Of a stretch of DNA of 11,062 nucleotides, positions 1 to 7,443 are shown piece after piece; the stretch's first letter is position 1, and each line of letters opens with the position of its first letter. The notes below the pieces were generated by a model, which was given only the letters and a program-made list of their open reading frames with translations, ran no database searches and was not told where the DNA came from. Location: NCBI GenBank assembly GCA_023229615.1, contig JALNYX010000001.1, positions 32,640-43,701 on the forward strand, given 5' to 3'. Origin of the DNA: Candidatus Moraniibacteriota bacterium. Lineage in GTDB: Bacteria > Patescibacteriota > Minisyncoccia > Moranbacterales > UBA9337. A program made the translations under genes and the position numbers.

Positions 1-771
1 CGGAATGACTCCGGCGGCGTTGGAATAGAGCGGAACACCAATCAGGACAGCTAGCGGTACGGCGTACCATTTGTCACTTCCGGCGTATTGCATTAAGAAA
101 TCAGTCGGTACATAACCATGAATCCACGCGCCGATGCCAATTCCAATTAAAATATATAGCCAAACTTTTTTAATAATTCCAATGGTGTAATTTTTGGCAT
201 AATCAATTCTTTGTTTCCAATTCAAAGACGGCAATAAGAGTTTTCCATTTTGATTGCTTTTGTAGATGAACTCCTCCACTAGATTTTCTACTTTCAAATG
301 AGAAATGATAATCCCAGAAGCAATGGCAATGATTAAACCGCTTGCGACATAAAGAGAGGCGATTTTCCATCCAAACATTCCAAAAAGTAGGACTAGCGCC
401 ACTTCGTTGATCATCGGCGAAGCAACGAGAAATGAAAAAGTTGTCCCGAGCGGAACGCCGGCTTCCAAAAAACCCAAAAACAATGGAATCGCACTGCAGG
501 TGCAAAATGGAGTAATGATTCCAAGGAGCGATGCTAAAACATTTCCGATATATTTTTTTTCGTGAGAAAGAATGTTTTTGATTTTTTCCGGAGGCAGGAA
601 TGACCGGATAATCGACACTGTGAAAATTATCACAATCAAAAGCAAGAGAATTTTTATCGTATCGAAAATAAAAAAGTTAACTGCTGATGCGAGTAGCGTT
701 TCTTTATCAATGTCGAATATTGAATAAGTGATCCAATCGGCGAAAAGTTGGATTAAGTAAAATGTATTCAT
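1..771 (-). CDS. ArsP/DUF318-family permease, C-terminus cut by window edge
   Basis: The reading frame opens at ATG 771-769 and stays open to base 1, giving 257 residues without a stop; family members are usually about 300-350 residues, so the C-terminus is missing. It is a polytopic membrane protein with hydrophobic runs at about residues 38-55, 76-102, 112-131, 135-157 and 200-218. The family signature TPFCTCSAIP lies at residues 87-96 with two cysteines (C90, C92), followed by FLEAGVPLG and the SPMINE segment at 118-123. Residues 245-257 hold the second conserved loop (VPLYSNAAGVIP). Known members (ArsP_1, 'predicted permease') export trivalent organoarsenicals or are linked to metal resistance; the substrate here is unknown. 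It starts 2 bases after the stop of the thioredoxin-like gene and is third in an operon with an ArsR sensor, which supports a metal or metalloid efflux role. No Shine-Dalgarno site is visible. Confidence 0.88.
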   Translation of the reverse strand, partial: MNTFYLIQLFADWITYSIFDIDKETLLASAVNFFIFDTIKILLLLIVIIFTVSIIRSFLPPEKIKNILSHEKKYIGNVLASLLGIITPFCTCSAIPLFLGFLEAGVPLGTTFSFLVASPMINEVALVLLFGMFGWKIASLYVASGLIIAIASGIIISHLKVENLVEEFIYKSNQNGKLLLPSLNWKQRIDYAKNYTIGIIKKVWLYILIGIGIGAWIHGYVPTDFLMQYAGSDKWYAVPLAVLIGVPLYSNAAGVIP

Positions 772-773
772 TA

Positions 774-1007
774 TTATTTTTGGAGAAAAGCTATTATTTC
801 TTTTACTTCTGCCACTCTTCCAAAAACCTTGATTTCTTCATTGATAAGTAGGGCGGGCGTACTCATAACTCCATAACTCATAATATCTTGAATTTCAGTT
901 ATTTTTTCAATTTCATTCTGTAAGTTTAATTCTTTCAATGCTTGTTTCGTGTTGGCTTCCAATTTTTGGCAATTGGGACAGCCGGTGCCTAAAATTTTAA
1001 TTTTCAT
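774..1007 (-). CDS. Small thioredoxin-like redox protein (CPNC, Thioredoxin_3 type)
   Basis: A 77-residue protein with the pattern of the small archaeal/bacterial 'redox-active disulfide protein' family. It has a beta strand KIKILG, the active-site motif C10-P-N-C13 at the start of helix 1, a second strand around residues 32-37, and the cis-proline loop STPAL with P51 opposite the dithiol. No signal peptide is present, so it is cytoplasmic. It sits between the ArsR sensor (2-base gap) and the permease (2-base gap), so translation is probably coupled. Trios of ArsR, small thioredoxin and DUF318 permease recur in bacteria and archaea. The plausible job is to reduce or hand over a thiol-bound metal or metalloid to the permease, but this is inferred from context. 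No Shine-Dalgarno site precedes the ATG. Confidence 0.9.
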   Translation of the reverse strand: MKIKILGTGCPNCQKLEANTKQALKELNLQNEIEKITEIQDIMSYGVMSTPALLINEEIKVFGRVAEVKEIIAFLQK

Positions 1008-1009
1008 TG

Positions 1010-1318
1010 TTATTTTATTAGTTGATTAAAAATTTTCTGGTATTTCTTGATGGATTTTTTGTTAAGAGAGTAGCGGATGAAATTTCCTTCGCGTTTTTCA
1101 GAAAGTAAATCAATATTTTTGAGTTGTTTGAGATGGTGCGAAACCAGCTTGTCGGATATTCCAATTTCTGGAACTATTTCACATACGCATTTGGAGCTTT
1201 TTCTCAGAACGCAAAGTATTTTCAGCCTGTTCGGGTCGGCAATAGCGCGAAGAAAAGCGTATGTTTTACTGATATTTTCCGCTTCCGCAGAATTTTTGGC
1301 GCAACATTCAAATTTCAT
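1010..1318 (-). CDS. ArsR/SmtB-family metal(loid)-sensing repressor
   Basis: A 102-residue winged-helix regulator. Residues 20-38 (AFLRAIADPNRLKILCVLR) are the classic ArsR entry helix. C44-V-C46-E lies on the helix known as alpha3, where ArsR and CadC bind thiophilic ions. The recognition helix is around residues 54-68 (ISDKLVSHHLKQLKN) and the wing around 70-85 (EKREGNFIRYSL). An extra C5-C6 pair near the N-terminus resembles the N-terminal cysteines that complete the CadC alpha3N site, suggesting a four-thiolate soft-metal site. The ion cannot be decided from sequence. The gene is first in the operon and has a perfect palindrome over its promoter, so it probably represses itself and the two genes behind it. 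The ATG at 1318 is chosen because it is the only methionine that gives an intact N-terminus; there is no Shine-Dalgarno site. Confidence 0.93.
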   Translation of the reverse strand: MKFECCAKNSAEAENISKTYAFLRAIADPNRLKILCVLRKSSKCVCEIVPEIGISDKLVSHHLKQLKNIDLLSEKREGNFIRYSLNKKSIKKYQKIFNQLIK

Positions 1319-1324
1319 AAAATT

Positions 1325-1354
1325 ATACTATTCTAATATATATTAGAATAGTAT
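1325..1354. promoter_or_regulatory. Operator of the ArsR regulator: perfect 30 bp palindrome
   Basis: Bases 1325-1339 are the exact reverse complement of 1340-1354 (half-site ATACTATTCTAATAT). The palindrome starts 6 bases upstream of the arsR start and covers the -10 element and the expected transcription start. ArsR/SmtB operators are AT-rich dyads in this position, so binding would block RNA polymerase until metal is sensed. A further ATAGTAT copy at 1378-1384, upstream of the -35, repeats the outer part of one arm and could be an accessory half-site. Confidence 0.85.
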
Positions 1355-1376
1355 GCCATTTTATTATGCGTGTCAA
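1348..1376 (-). promoter_or_regulatory. Sigma70-type promoter of the arsR-trx-permease operon
   Basis: On the minus strand TTGACA (1376-1371) is followed after 17 bp by TACTAT (1353-1348). This predicts transcription from about 1341 and a leader of about 23 nt without a Shine-Dalgarno sequence. The -10 lies inside the palindromic operator. Confidence 0.75.
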
Positions 1377-1423
1377 GATAGTATATTTTATTGATTATTT
1401 CCTGTCGGAAAAAAAGCGAGATT

Positions 1424-2224
1424 TTATTCAACACTGATCATAATTTTTTTTCCAGTAGTCACATTTCCTCCATTCCAATCGTGAAGTGCATTCATCAATA
1501 CAGATGCCTTGTATATATAGTCCGCTCCTTTTCTGGTTCCTGGATCATTGGTAATGAAATCTCCTGATTTTGTGTATCCTTTGACAACGAGCATATGATA
1601 GATTGGTCCCGGTTGTTTGAAATTCGGATTACCGAGCTGTTGTCCGGCAAAGGGAAGGATTAATACTTTGTTTTCCGCCAATGCGCTTTGAATGTCTGTG
1701 ATAGAAGGATTATTGATGATAGCTATATTTTTTAAGTTAAAATATTCTCGGAGAACCATAGCTGTTTCTTCGATGGTGGTATCTTGATAAAATCCAAGTT
1801 TTTCCATTTCGAATTTTTGGAGTGCTTTTAATTTTTTGTCAGCATCTTCCGGATCGGAAATCGTTTGACTTTTGGCATAGCTGGCTGCCATTAGCATCGA
1901 TGCTTCTTCGCAGAATTCTTGGTAGGGCATATTCCAGTTTTGATGTGGCGATTGGGATGTAAAAGGAACTTTCAAGTTTACGTATTCGGGCAGTGTCTGG
2001 ATATTTTCCAGAGCAGATTCTGAAGATGATGACGGCGGATTTGTGTTTTCGGAAGATTCTGGAGGGGTGTCTGCCGTTTGCGTTATTTCGGACACTTCGG
2101 AAGAAGGAGGGATGGAAATAACGGAAGAAGTGGAGGGCGGATCGTTTTTGAAATCGAAAAAGAACCATCTCGCTGAAACGAGTATAAAAATAACGAAAAT
2201 TATGAATAAATATTTTAATTTCAA
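1424..2224 (-). CDS. Membrane-anchored C39-like cysteine peptidase (Peptidase_C39_2)
   Basis: A 266-residue protein. Residues 4-18 form a hydrophobic N-terminal segment, either a signal anchor or an uncleaved signal peptide. Residues 28-72 are a low-complexity Ser/Pro/Glu/Thr linker, typical of cell-surface tethers. The catalytic domain spans about 80-250: VPFTSQ at 86-91, the nucleophile C105 in QEFCEEAS, the histidine H210 in YHMLVVKGY, and D227 in TNDPGTR, which match the Cys-His-Asp pattern of the C39-like papain fold. The protein should act outside the membrane; its substrate is unknown. There is no ABC transporter nearby, so a bacteriocin-leader role is unlikely. The start is TTG at 2224: an in-frame stop lies 6 codons upstream, and no internal ATG precedes the linker. 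The gene diverges from the MarR-RND operon and may share its operator. Confidence 0.88.
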   Translation of the reverse strand: MKLKYLFIIFVIFILVSARWFFFDFKNDPPSTSSVISIPPSSEVSEITQTADTPPESSENTNPPSSSSESALENIQTLPEYVNLKVPFTSQSPHQNWNMPYQEFCEEASMLMAASYAKSQTISDPEDADKKLKALQKFEMEKLGFYQDTTIEETAMVLREYFNLKNIAIINNPSITDIQSALAENKVLILPFAGQQLGNPNFKQPGPIYHMLVVKGYTKSGDFITNDPGTRKGADYIYKASVLMNALHDWNGGNVTTGKKIMISVE

Positions 2225-2255
2225 AATAAGATGGCGCTTTTAATAAGTATACTTT

Positions 2256-2264
2256 ATTCTACCA
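2256..2264 (-). promoter_or_regulatory. Extended -10 promoter candidate for the C39-like peptidase
   Basis: The minus strand reads TGG-TAGAAT (TG at 2264-2263, hexamer 2261-2256), an extended -10 pattern about 32 bases upstream of the TTG start. No good -35 lies 17 bp further upstream (TTTTCC). A second candidate is the symmetric promoter at 2302-2343. Confidence 0.4.
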
Positions 2265-2301
2265 CTATATTTTTTAACGGAAAACCTGTCGTTTTAATGG
2301 C

Positions 2302-2343
2302 TTGACAGTTTAATAGTTTATTGATAAACTATTTAGGTGTCAA
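2302..2343. promoter_or_regulatory. Mirror-symmetric bidirectional promoter and likely MarR operator
   Basis: Bases 2312-2321 (AATAGTTTAT) and 2324-2333 (ATAAACTATT) are perfect inverted arms around a 2-base centre. The same centre of symmetry (2322.5) relates TTGACA at 2302-2307 to TGTCAA at 2338-2343. On the plus strand TTGACA, 17 bp and TAAACT (2325-2330) form a promoter for the MarR gene. The identical arrangement on the minus strand (-35 2343-2338, -10 2320-2315) points at the C39-like gene. A MarR dimer on the inner dyad would cover both -10 elements. Promoter and dyad are seen; regulator binding is inferred. Confidence 0.7.
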
Positions 2344-2363
2344 CTTTTTAATAATATTTTTTT

Positions 2364-2834
2364 ATGAAAATAACTAATTCTTTTTCGCCAGCCGAAGCAA
2401 TGATTTGCCTGTCGCATAGACTTGAATTGATTGCTGATAAATATATTTTTAAGCCGATGGGCTTGTCCTCAATTAGTGTAAAAATACTGATGTTGTTGAA
2501 AAATGGGAGTCAGATGACTGTAAGTGAGTTGATTAAAAAAACTGGAGCGACAAAGTCGAATATGAGTCAGCGACTGACTTTTCTGGAAAAGGAACAATAT
2601 ATCACCAGGAATTATGCCAGCGACAGTAATGATAAGCGCAAAGTATTGATTAAGCTCACTTTTTCCGGGAAGAAAAGAATAATTGATTTGAAAAAAAGAT
2701 TGGAAAAGGCGCAAATTTCTTTTGAAAAAAAATTTACCGCCAAAGAGGTTTCCCAGCATAAGGATTTTATCAAAAAAATGAATTTGATTCTTGATAATGA
2801 AGAAGATAAATTGGAAAAAATATTTAAGTTTTAA
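2364..2834 (+). CDS. MarR-family transcriptional regulator
   Basis: A 156-residue regulator with the MarR layout: dimerisation helices at the N-terminus (about 8-30) and C-terminus (about 105-150), and a winged helix-turn-helix at about 35-100. The recognition helix is at about 62-76 (ATKSNMSQRLTFLEK). The wing, about 84-98, carries the family's Asp/Arg pattern (D90, R92) before VLIKLT. MarR proteins are usually ligand-released repressors of efflux genes. The gene is first in the operon with a membrane fusion protein (8-base gap) and an RND pump, so it most likely controls them and itself through the dyad at 2302-2343. The ATG at 2364 has no Shine-Dalgarno site. The ligand is unknown. Confidence 0.93.
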   Translation: MKITNSFSPAEAMICLSHRLELIADKYIFKPMGLSSISVKILMLLKNGSQMTVSELIKKTGATKSNMSQRLTFLEKEQYITRNYASDSNDKRKVLIKLTFSGKKRIIDLKKRLEKAQISFEKKFTAKEVSQHKDFIKKMNLILDNEEDKLEKIFKF

Positions 2835-2842
2835 AAAATTAT

Positions 2843-3952
2843 ATGAATAAGAAAAAAATTATCGTATCTATATTCGTGGTCGCAGTTGCTTTTTCTGCGT
2901 CTGCAATTTTATCTGGAAAAAAACCGGCATCATCCCAGGATGCGCCCAGGAAGCCTATTGGTATTTTTGTTCAGTCAGCTGCCGATAGTAAAATAATCGT
3001 GCAAAAAAATCAATTTCCGGCAATGTTTGTGGGAGATCAAGAGATTAAAATTACTGCAAAATCCGCCGGAACGGTTGTGAGTGCCACAGGCGATATCGGA
3101 AGTAGGGTTGCAGTGGGATCGCTGTTGGCGAGAATTGATGATTCCGGATCATTGGCGGTCGGTGAAAAAGGTTTTCAAAATATTCAAGTTCAGCAATTGC
3201 AACTCGTAGCGGAGCAGGCGAAAAAATCCTATGGTCTTGCAAAAGATGAATATGCCCGCTTGAAGGATTCTAGCAGTGCAAGCAGTGCAGAAAAAGACAG
3301 CGCCAAAACTCAAAGAGATATTGCAAAATTGCAGTATGAAAATGCGATACTCGGTCTTAATGGTTCAATTGATAGTCGCTTGATTACAAGTCCGATTTCC
3401 GGGGTGATTACGAATAAGGCTGTTTCTGTTGGTGATTCTGTTTCTGTCGGACAGCTCATTGCTGTCGTCAGTAAATCTTCTAATATTAAAGTTCAATTTT
3501 ATGTCGATCAGGAGCAACGCACTTTGTTGAATTACGGGCAAGAAGTTGTTGCGCTGGACGATGCCAATAATTCAATTCCGTTGATAATTCGAAATATTTC
3601 AGTTGTGGCGGACCAATCTACAAAACGCTTTTTAATTGAAGCTTATCCTAAGAATCGTGACGCGAAAGGATTGTTTTCTGGAACAATTGCAACCGTTGAT
3701 ATTGAAAATATAATAAAACCAAGCATAGACAGTAATTTTATTTTGCCATTGTCCGTAATTAATGTTGGTCAAAATGAAGATTATATTTTCACGGTTGAAA
3801 ATAATATTGTTAAAAAAGTCATTGTGGAGATCGTGAAGGTTAATGGGGAAACTGTAGAAATTTCCGCTCAAATTTCTCCGGAAACTATGATCATAACAGA
3901 TGGCAATAAACTCGTGCAGGAAGGGGAGAGTGTAGAAATAAAAAGGCAATAA
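2843..3952 (+). CDS. RND efflux membrane fusion protein (HlyD-like periplasmic adaptor)
   Basis: A 369-residue adaptor. Residues 5-24 are an N-terminal membrane anchor without a lipobox. A split biotinyl-lipoyl-like domain follows: first half at about 66-100 (ITAKSAGTVVSATGDIGSRVAVGSLLARID), second half at about 180-210 (TSPISGVITNKAVSVGDSVSVGQLIAVV). Between them is a short alpha-helical hairpin at about 112-172, rich in Gln, Lys and Ala. Beta-barrel and membrane-proximal domains fill 215-369. In Gram-negative pumps this protein links the inner-membrane transporter to a TolC-type channel through the hairpin tip; no such channel is encoded here. The protein lies 8 bases after the MarR gene and 10 bases before the pump, so the three form one operon. 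Confidence 0.92.
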   Translation: MNKKKIIVSIFVVAVAFSASAILSGKKPASSQDAPRKPIGIFVQSAADSKIIVQKNQFPAMFVGDQEIKITAKSAGTVVSATGDIGSRVAVGSLLARIDDSGSLAVGEKGFQNIQVQQLQLVAEQAKKSYGLAKDEYARLKDSSSASSAEKDSAKTQRDIAKLQYENAILGLNGSIDSRLITSPISGVITNKAVSVGDSVSVGQLIAVVSKSSNIKVQFYVDQEQRTLLNYGQEVVALDDANNSIPLIIRNISVVADQSTKRFLIEAYPKNRDAKGLFSGTIATVDIENIIKPSIDSNFILPLSVINVGQNEDYIFTVENNIVKKVIVEIVKVNGETVEISAQISPETMIITDGNKLVQEGESVEIKRQ

Positions 3953-3962
3953 TAAATAAATT

Positions 3963-6900
3963 ATGGATAATCAGAAAAAAAATAGTTTTCAATCGTCAGA
4001 TTCTGCGTATTTGGAAAAGTTGGAATTCAGGCCTGAACTCAAAAAAACTTGGCTTAATTTTTTTGTTTCAAATTTCCGAGTGGTTATTCTTTTGATAATT
4101 TTAATTTCCGGCTGGGGGATGTATTCTTTTTTGCAGTTGCCACGCGAATCGAATCCGGAAGTGAAAATTGCTACTGCGATTATTAGTGCGTCATATCCCG
4201 GAGTGCCTCCTTCTGATATGGAAGAGCTTGTTACGAAGAAAATAGAAACCGCTATTTCTGGTGTAAGCGGAATTAATAAAATCACATCCACTTCAGCAAA
4301 TTCATCTTCAACCGTAGTGGTTGAATTTGATGCTGATCAAAATATCGACGAAGCAATTAGAAGATTGAGAGATAAACTTCCGGCAATTAGAAATGATATT
4401 CCTGAGGATGCATCAGATCCGCAAGTAATGGAAATTTCACTGGACGACACCCCGATTGTAACTTTTGCTCTCGTTGGTCCGTATGATGGATTTACATTAA
4501 GAACATATGGAGAAAAAATTCAAGATGAATTGGAAAAAATTCCCGGAATCAGGGAAGTGAACATTTCCGGAGGAGATCAATCAGAGTTTGAAGTTGCTTA
4601 TGATCCGCAAAAATTGGCACTTTATAATATTTCTGTTGAGCGGGCAAATCAAGAAATTTCCGCGGCAAATCACGCGATTCCTGCTGGAAATTTTGAAGGG
4701 TCGGAATTCAATAATCCTGTTCGAGTTGATGGTCGATTTTATACCGCCAAGGATTTGGGTGAAATTCCGATTTCTCATACCGAACAAGGAGCGGTGGTTT
4801 TCTTGAAAGATATTGCAGATGTTTCTGAGAAATCTATCGAGAAGACTATTTATTCACGTTTTTCTCTTGATGGAAAAAAACCTCAAAATGCTATTACGCT
4901 GCAAGTTGTTAAGAGAACAGGCGGTTCAATTATTGAAACAGTAGACAGTGCGCAGAAAAAAATAGATCAAATGATTAAAACTTTTCCGGCCGGAATTACA
5001 TATGACGATACAATTAATCAGGCGGAGAATATCGGGAAAGATTTCAATCAACTGACTCACGACTTTTTATTAACGTTGTCTTTAGTGGTGGGAATTTTGT
5101 TTCTTGTTGTGGGATTAAAAGAAGCACTCGTGGCGGGAATTGCAATTCCGTTGGTTTTTTTCGTGACTTTCGGTGTGATGCAGGCAACGGGAACTTCTCT
5201 TAATTTTCTTTCGATTTTTGCATTACTTCTTTCATTGGGTCTTCTGGTAGACGATGCTATTGTGGTGGTTTCTGCCACTAAGCAATATATGAAAACCGGA
5301 AAATTCACGCCGGAAGAAGCTGTTTTGCTGGTTCTTAATGATTTTAAAGTAGTTTTGGTTTCAACGACACTTGCCACTGTTTGGGCATTTTTACCTCTTT
5401 TAATGGCATCGGGAATAATAGGACAGTTTATCAAATCAATTCCTATTACCGTTTCTGTGACATTAATTTCATCCCTTTTGATTGCTCTTGTTGTTAATCA
5501 TCCTTTGGCGGCAGTACTTGAAAGGGTTAGGATGACAAAGAAATTATTTTGGCTTGTTTTTACTCTTGTTTTGGGATTGGGATTGTTAATAGTAGCGCGT
5601 CATTCGATTGGAGGATATGTATTCGCAGTATTTTTATTTGGTATTATAGTCCGGATGATTTTTTGGTATTTTAACAAGGGGGAAAATATTTTGCGGAAAA
5701 ATGCAATTTTAGTTGAAAGAGAATGGGAGGATGATGAAAATATTAAACGGAAATTACTCTCTCAAGGAAATCGGGAAGAGGCAACTTTTTTTGGAAAAAT
5801 TATTCACGGAGTTATTCATTTTGATCGCGTTCTTCCAGTTTATGAAAAATATTTAAGAATGATTACGATGTCGCGAAAACGTAGGATTATCACCTTGCTT
5901 TCAGCAGTTATTCTTTTCCTTTTCGCAATAGCATTGCCAATTACCGGAGTTGTGAAAACTGAATTTTTTCCTGTATCGGATGGGGATGCTTTGTATGTGA
6001 GCATACGCGGACCGGTTGGTTTGAATTTAGATCAAACGGATGCAATTACTCAAGAAGTGGAAAAAAGATTGTTAAAAACTCCTGATATTGTGAATTTTTC
6101 TACAATCGTAGGTAATCCAGGATCAACTTCGAAAATTGGAGAAGGAGGATTGAATAATTCTAATACTGCCTCGATCACGATTAAACTCACAGATCCGGAA
6201 GATCGCAATATTAAGGCGTATAATATTGCCGATGAAATTCGTCAATCTCTTGCTGATATTCAAGATGCGACAATTACAGTTTCTACTCCTTCCGGCGGTC
6301 CTCCTTCCGGTAAAGCTTTTCAGGCACAAATAAGCGGAGAAAATTTGCAGACGCTGGATAAGATAGCTAATGATTTAAAGCCACTAGTCGATTCTATTTC
6401 AGGAACAGTTAATTCGGATATTTCTCTTAAAGATGCACCGGCAGAATATACATTTATTCTTGATAGTGCAAAAATGGAATTGTATGATCTTAATACTGGC
6501 ATTGTCGGATCTACTTTGCGTACGGCGATTTCAGGAACATCTGTGACAACAGTTATTCGTGAAAATAAAGATGTAGAAGTGATCGCACGCTTTGCCAAGG
6601 ATAAAATTCCAACTCTGGATGCTATCAGAAATTTGCAAATTTTGAATGCAAAAAATCAACCAGTTTTCATTAAGAATGTCGCGACCGTAAAATTAACTCC
6701 GTCAGTTGGTTCAATTTCACGCATCAATCAAAAACGGACAGTTTTATTGACGGCGGATGTGAGCGGAACCGCGAGTTCAACTGAAGTTGTTAAGGAATTT
6801 CAAAAAAAGATTGCAGAAGATTATTCGTTGCCGGAAGGATATGAAATAAGTTATGGAGGGGAAAATGAACAAAATACGGAATCCGTGCTTTCAATTATTC

Positions 6901-7373
6901 GCGCTATGGTTATTGCTATGATTTTGATTGTTTCAACGCTTGTGATTCAATTCAATTCATTTAAGAAGGCGATTATTGTGCTCGTCACGCTTCCGTTGGC
7001 TCTTATTGGTGTTTTCTTTGGTATGGCTCTTTTGAAAGTGAATTTGAGTTTTCCCGGGCTTATTGGAATTCTTGCACTTTTCGGAATCGTAGTTAAAAAT
7101 GCCATTATTTTGATTGATAAGATTAATCTTAATATTAAATCGGGAATTCCTTTTGATGAATCTGTTATTGATGCGGGAAAATCCAGGCTCGAGGCGATTT
7201 TCATTACTTCAATCGTAACTATTGCTGGTATTATTCCAATCACGCTTTCCAATGAAACATGGACGGCTCTCGGTAGCGCTGTGATTTTCGGACTTTCCAT
7301 ATCATCATTCTTCACGCTGTTTATTGTCCCGACATTATATATGACATTTATTGATAAAAAAGAACGGTTTTAA
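3963..7373 (+). CDS. RND-family multidrug efflux permease (AcrB/HAE-1-like) with extra membrane insert
   Basis: A 1136-residue proton-driven pump built as two repeats, each with one leading membrane helix, a large extracytoplasmic porter region and five further helices. TM1 lies at about 35-55, followed by the typical LPRESNPEVKI and YPGVPPSDMEELV segments. The proton-relay residues are present: D430-D431 in GLLVDDAIVVV (TM4) and K1045 in GIVVKNAIIL (TM10). The DDA motif, rather than the DGA seen in CzcA, favours drugs or amphiphiles over metal ions. From D431 to K1045 is 614 residues; the equivalent distance in E. coli AcrB (D408 to K940) is 532. Most of the excess lies between TM6 and TM7 (residues about 523-640), which includes two additional hydrophobic stretches at 528-545 and 551-570 and a charged stretch. 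No outer-membrane channel gene is nearby. Confidence 0.95.
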   Translation: MDNQKKNSFQSSDSAYLEKLEFRPELKKTWLNFFVSNFRVVILLIILISGWGMYSFLQLPRESNPEVKIATAIISASYPGVPPSDMEELVTKKIETAISGVSGINKITSTSANSSSTVVVEFDADQNIDEAIRRLRDKLPAIRNDIPEDASDPQVMEISLDDTPIVTFALVGPYDGFTLRTYGEKIQDELEKIPGIREVNISGGDQSEFEVAYDPQKLALYNISVERANQEISAANHAIPAGNFEGSEFNNPVRVDGRFYTAKDLGEIPISHTEQGAVVFLKDIADVSEKSIEKTIYSRFSLDGKKPQNAITLQVVKRTGGSIIETVDSAQKKIDQMIKTFPAGITYDDTINQAENIGKDFNQLTHDFLLTLSLVVGILFLVVGLKEALVAGIAIPLVFFVTFGVMQATGTSLNFLSIFALLLSLGLLVDDAIVVVSATKQYMKTGKFTPEEAVLLVLNDFKVVLVSTTLATVWAFLPLLMASGIIGQFIKSIPITVSVTLISSLLIALVVNHPLAAVLERVRMTKKLFWLVFTLVLGLGLLIVARHSIGGYVFAVFLFGIIVRMIFWYFNKGENILRKNAILVEREWEDDENIKRKLLSQGNREEATFFGKIIHGVIHFDRVLPVYEKYLRMITMSRKRRIITLLSAVILFLFAIALPITGVVKTEFFPVSDGDALYVSIRGPVGLNLDQTDAITQEVEKRLLKTPDIVNFSTIVGNPGSTSKIGEGGLNNSNTASITIKLTDPEDRNIKAYNIADEIRQSLADIQDATITVSTPSGGPPSGKAFQAQISGENLQTLDKIANDLKPLVDSISGTVNSDISLKDAPAEYTFILDSAKMELYDLNTGIVGSTLRTAISGTSVTTVIRENKDVEVIARFAKDKIPTLDAIRNLQILNAKNQPVFIKNVATVKLTPSVGSISRINQKRTVLLTADVSGTASSTEVVKEFQKKIAEDYSLPEGYEISYGGENEQNTESVLSIIRAMVIAMILIVSTLVIQFNSFKKAIIVLVTLPLALIGVFFGMALLKVNLSFPGLIGILALFGIVVKNAIILIDKINLNIKSGIPFDESVIDAGKSRLEAIFITSIVTIAGIIPITLSNETWTALGSAVIFGLSISSFFTLFIVPTLYMTFIDKKERF

Positions 7374-7426
7374 TAACGGAAATTGGGTGGGCAATAAGTT
7401 GTTTTCTATGCAATGGAGTGATAATG

Positions 7427-7443
7427 TGATATACTGCACAATA
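7427..7443 (+). promoter_or_regulatory. Extended -10 promoter, possibly giving a leaderless transcript
   Basis: TG-A-TATACT (TG at 7427-7428, hexamer 7430-7435) is a good extended -10, with no convincing -35 upstream. Transcription would start about 7 bases downstream, at or next to the ATG at 7443, so the mRNA could begin at its own start codon. This fits the lack of Shine-Dalgarno sites in this part of the window. Confidence 0.45.

Noticed and set aside
203..505. A 100-residue minus-strand reading frame within the permease region.
   Set aside because: It is out of frame with the permease, whose conserved motifs cover the same bases, and its protein has no sensible pattern.
1077..1346. Plus-strand reading frames antisense to arsR.
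   Set aside because: They are shadows of the ArsR coding sequence and one would include the operator palindrome.
1398..1411. Hairpin TTTCC-TGTC-GGAAA as terminator of the C39-like peptidase gene.
   Set aside because: Only 5 pairs, and no T tract follows it in the direction of transcription.
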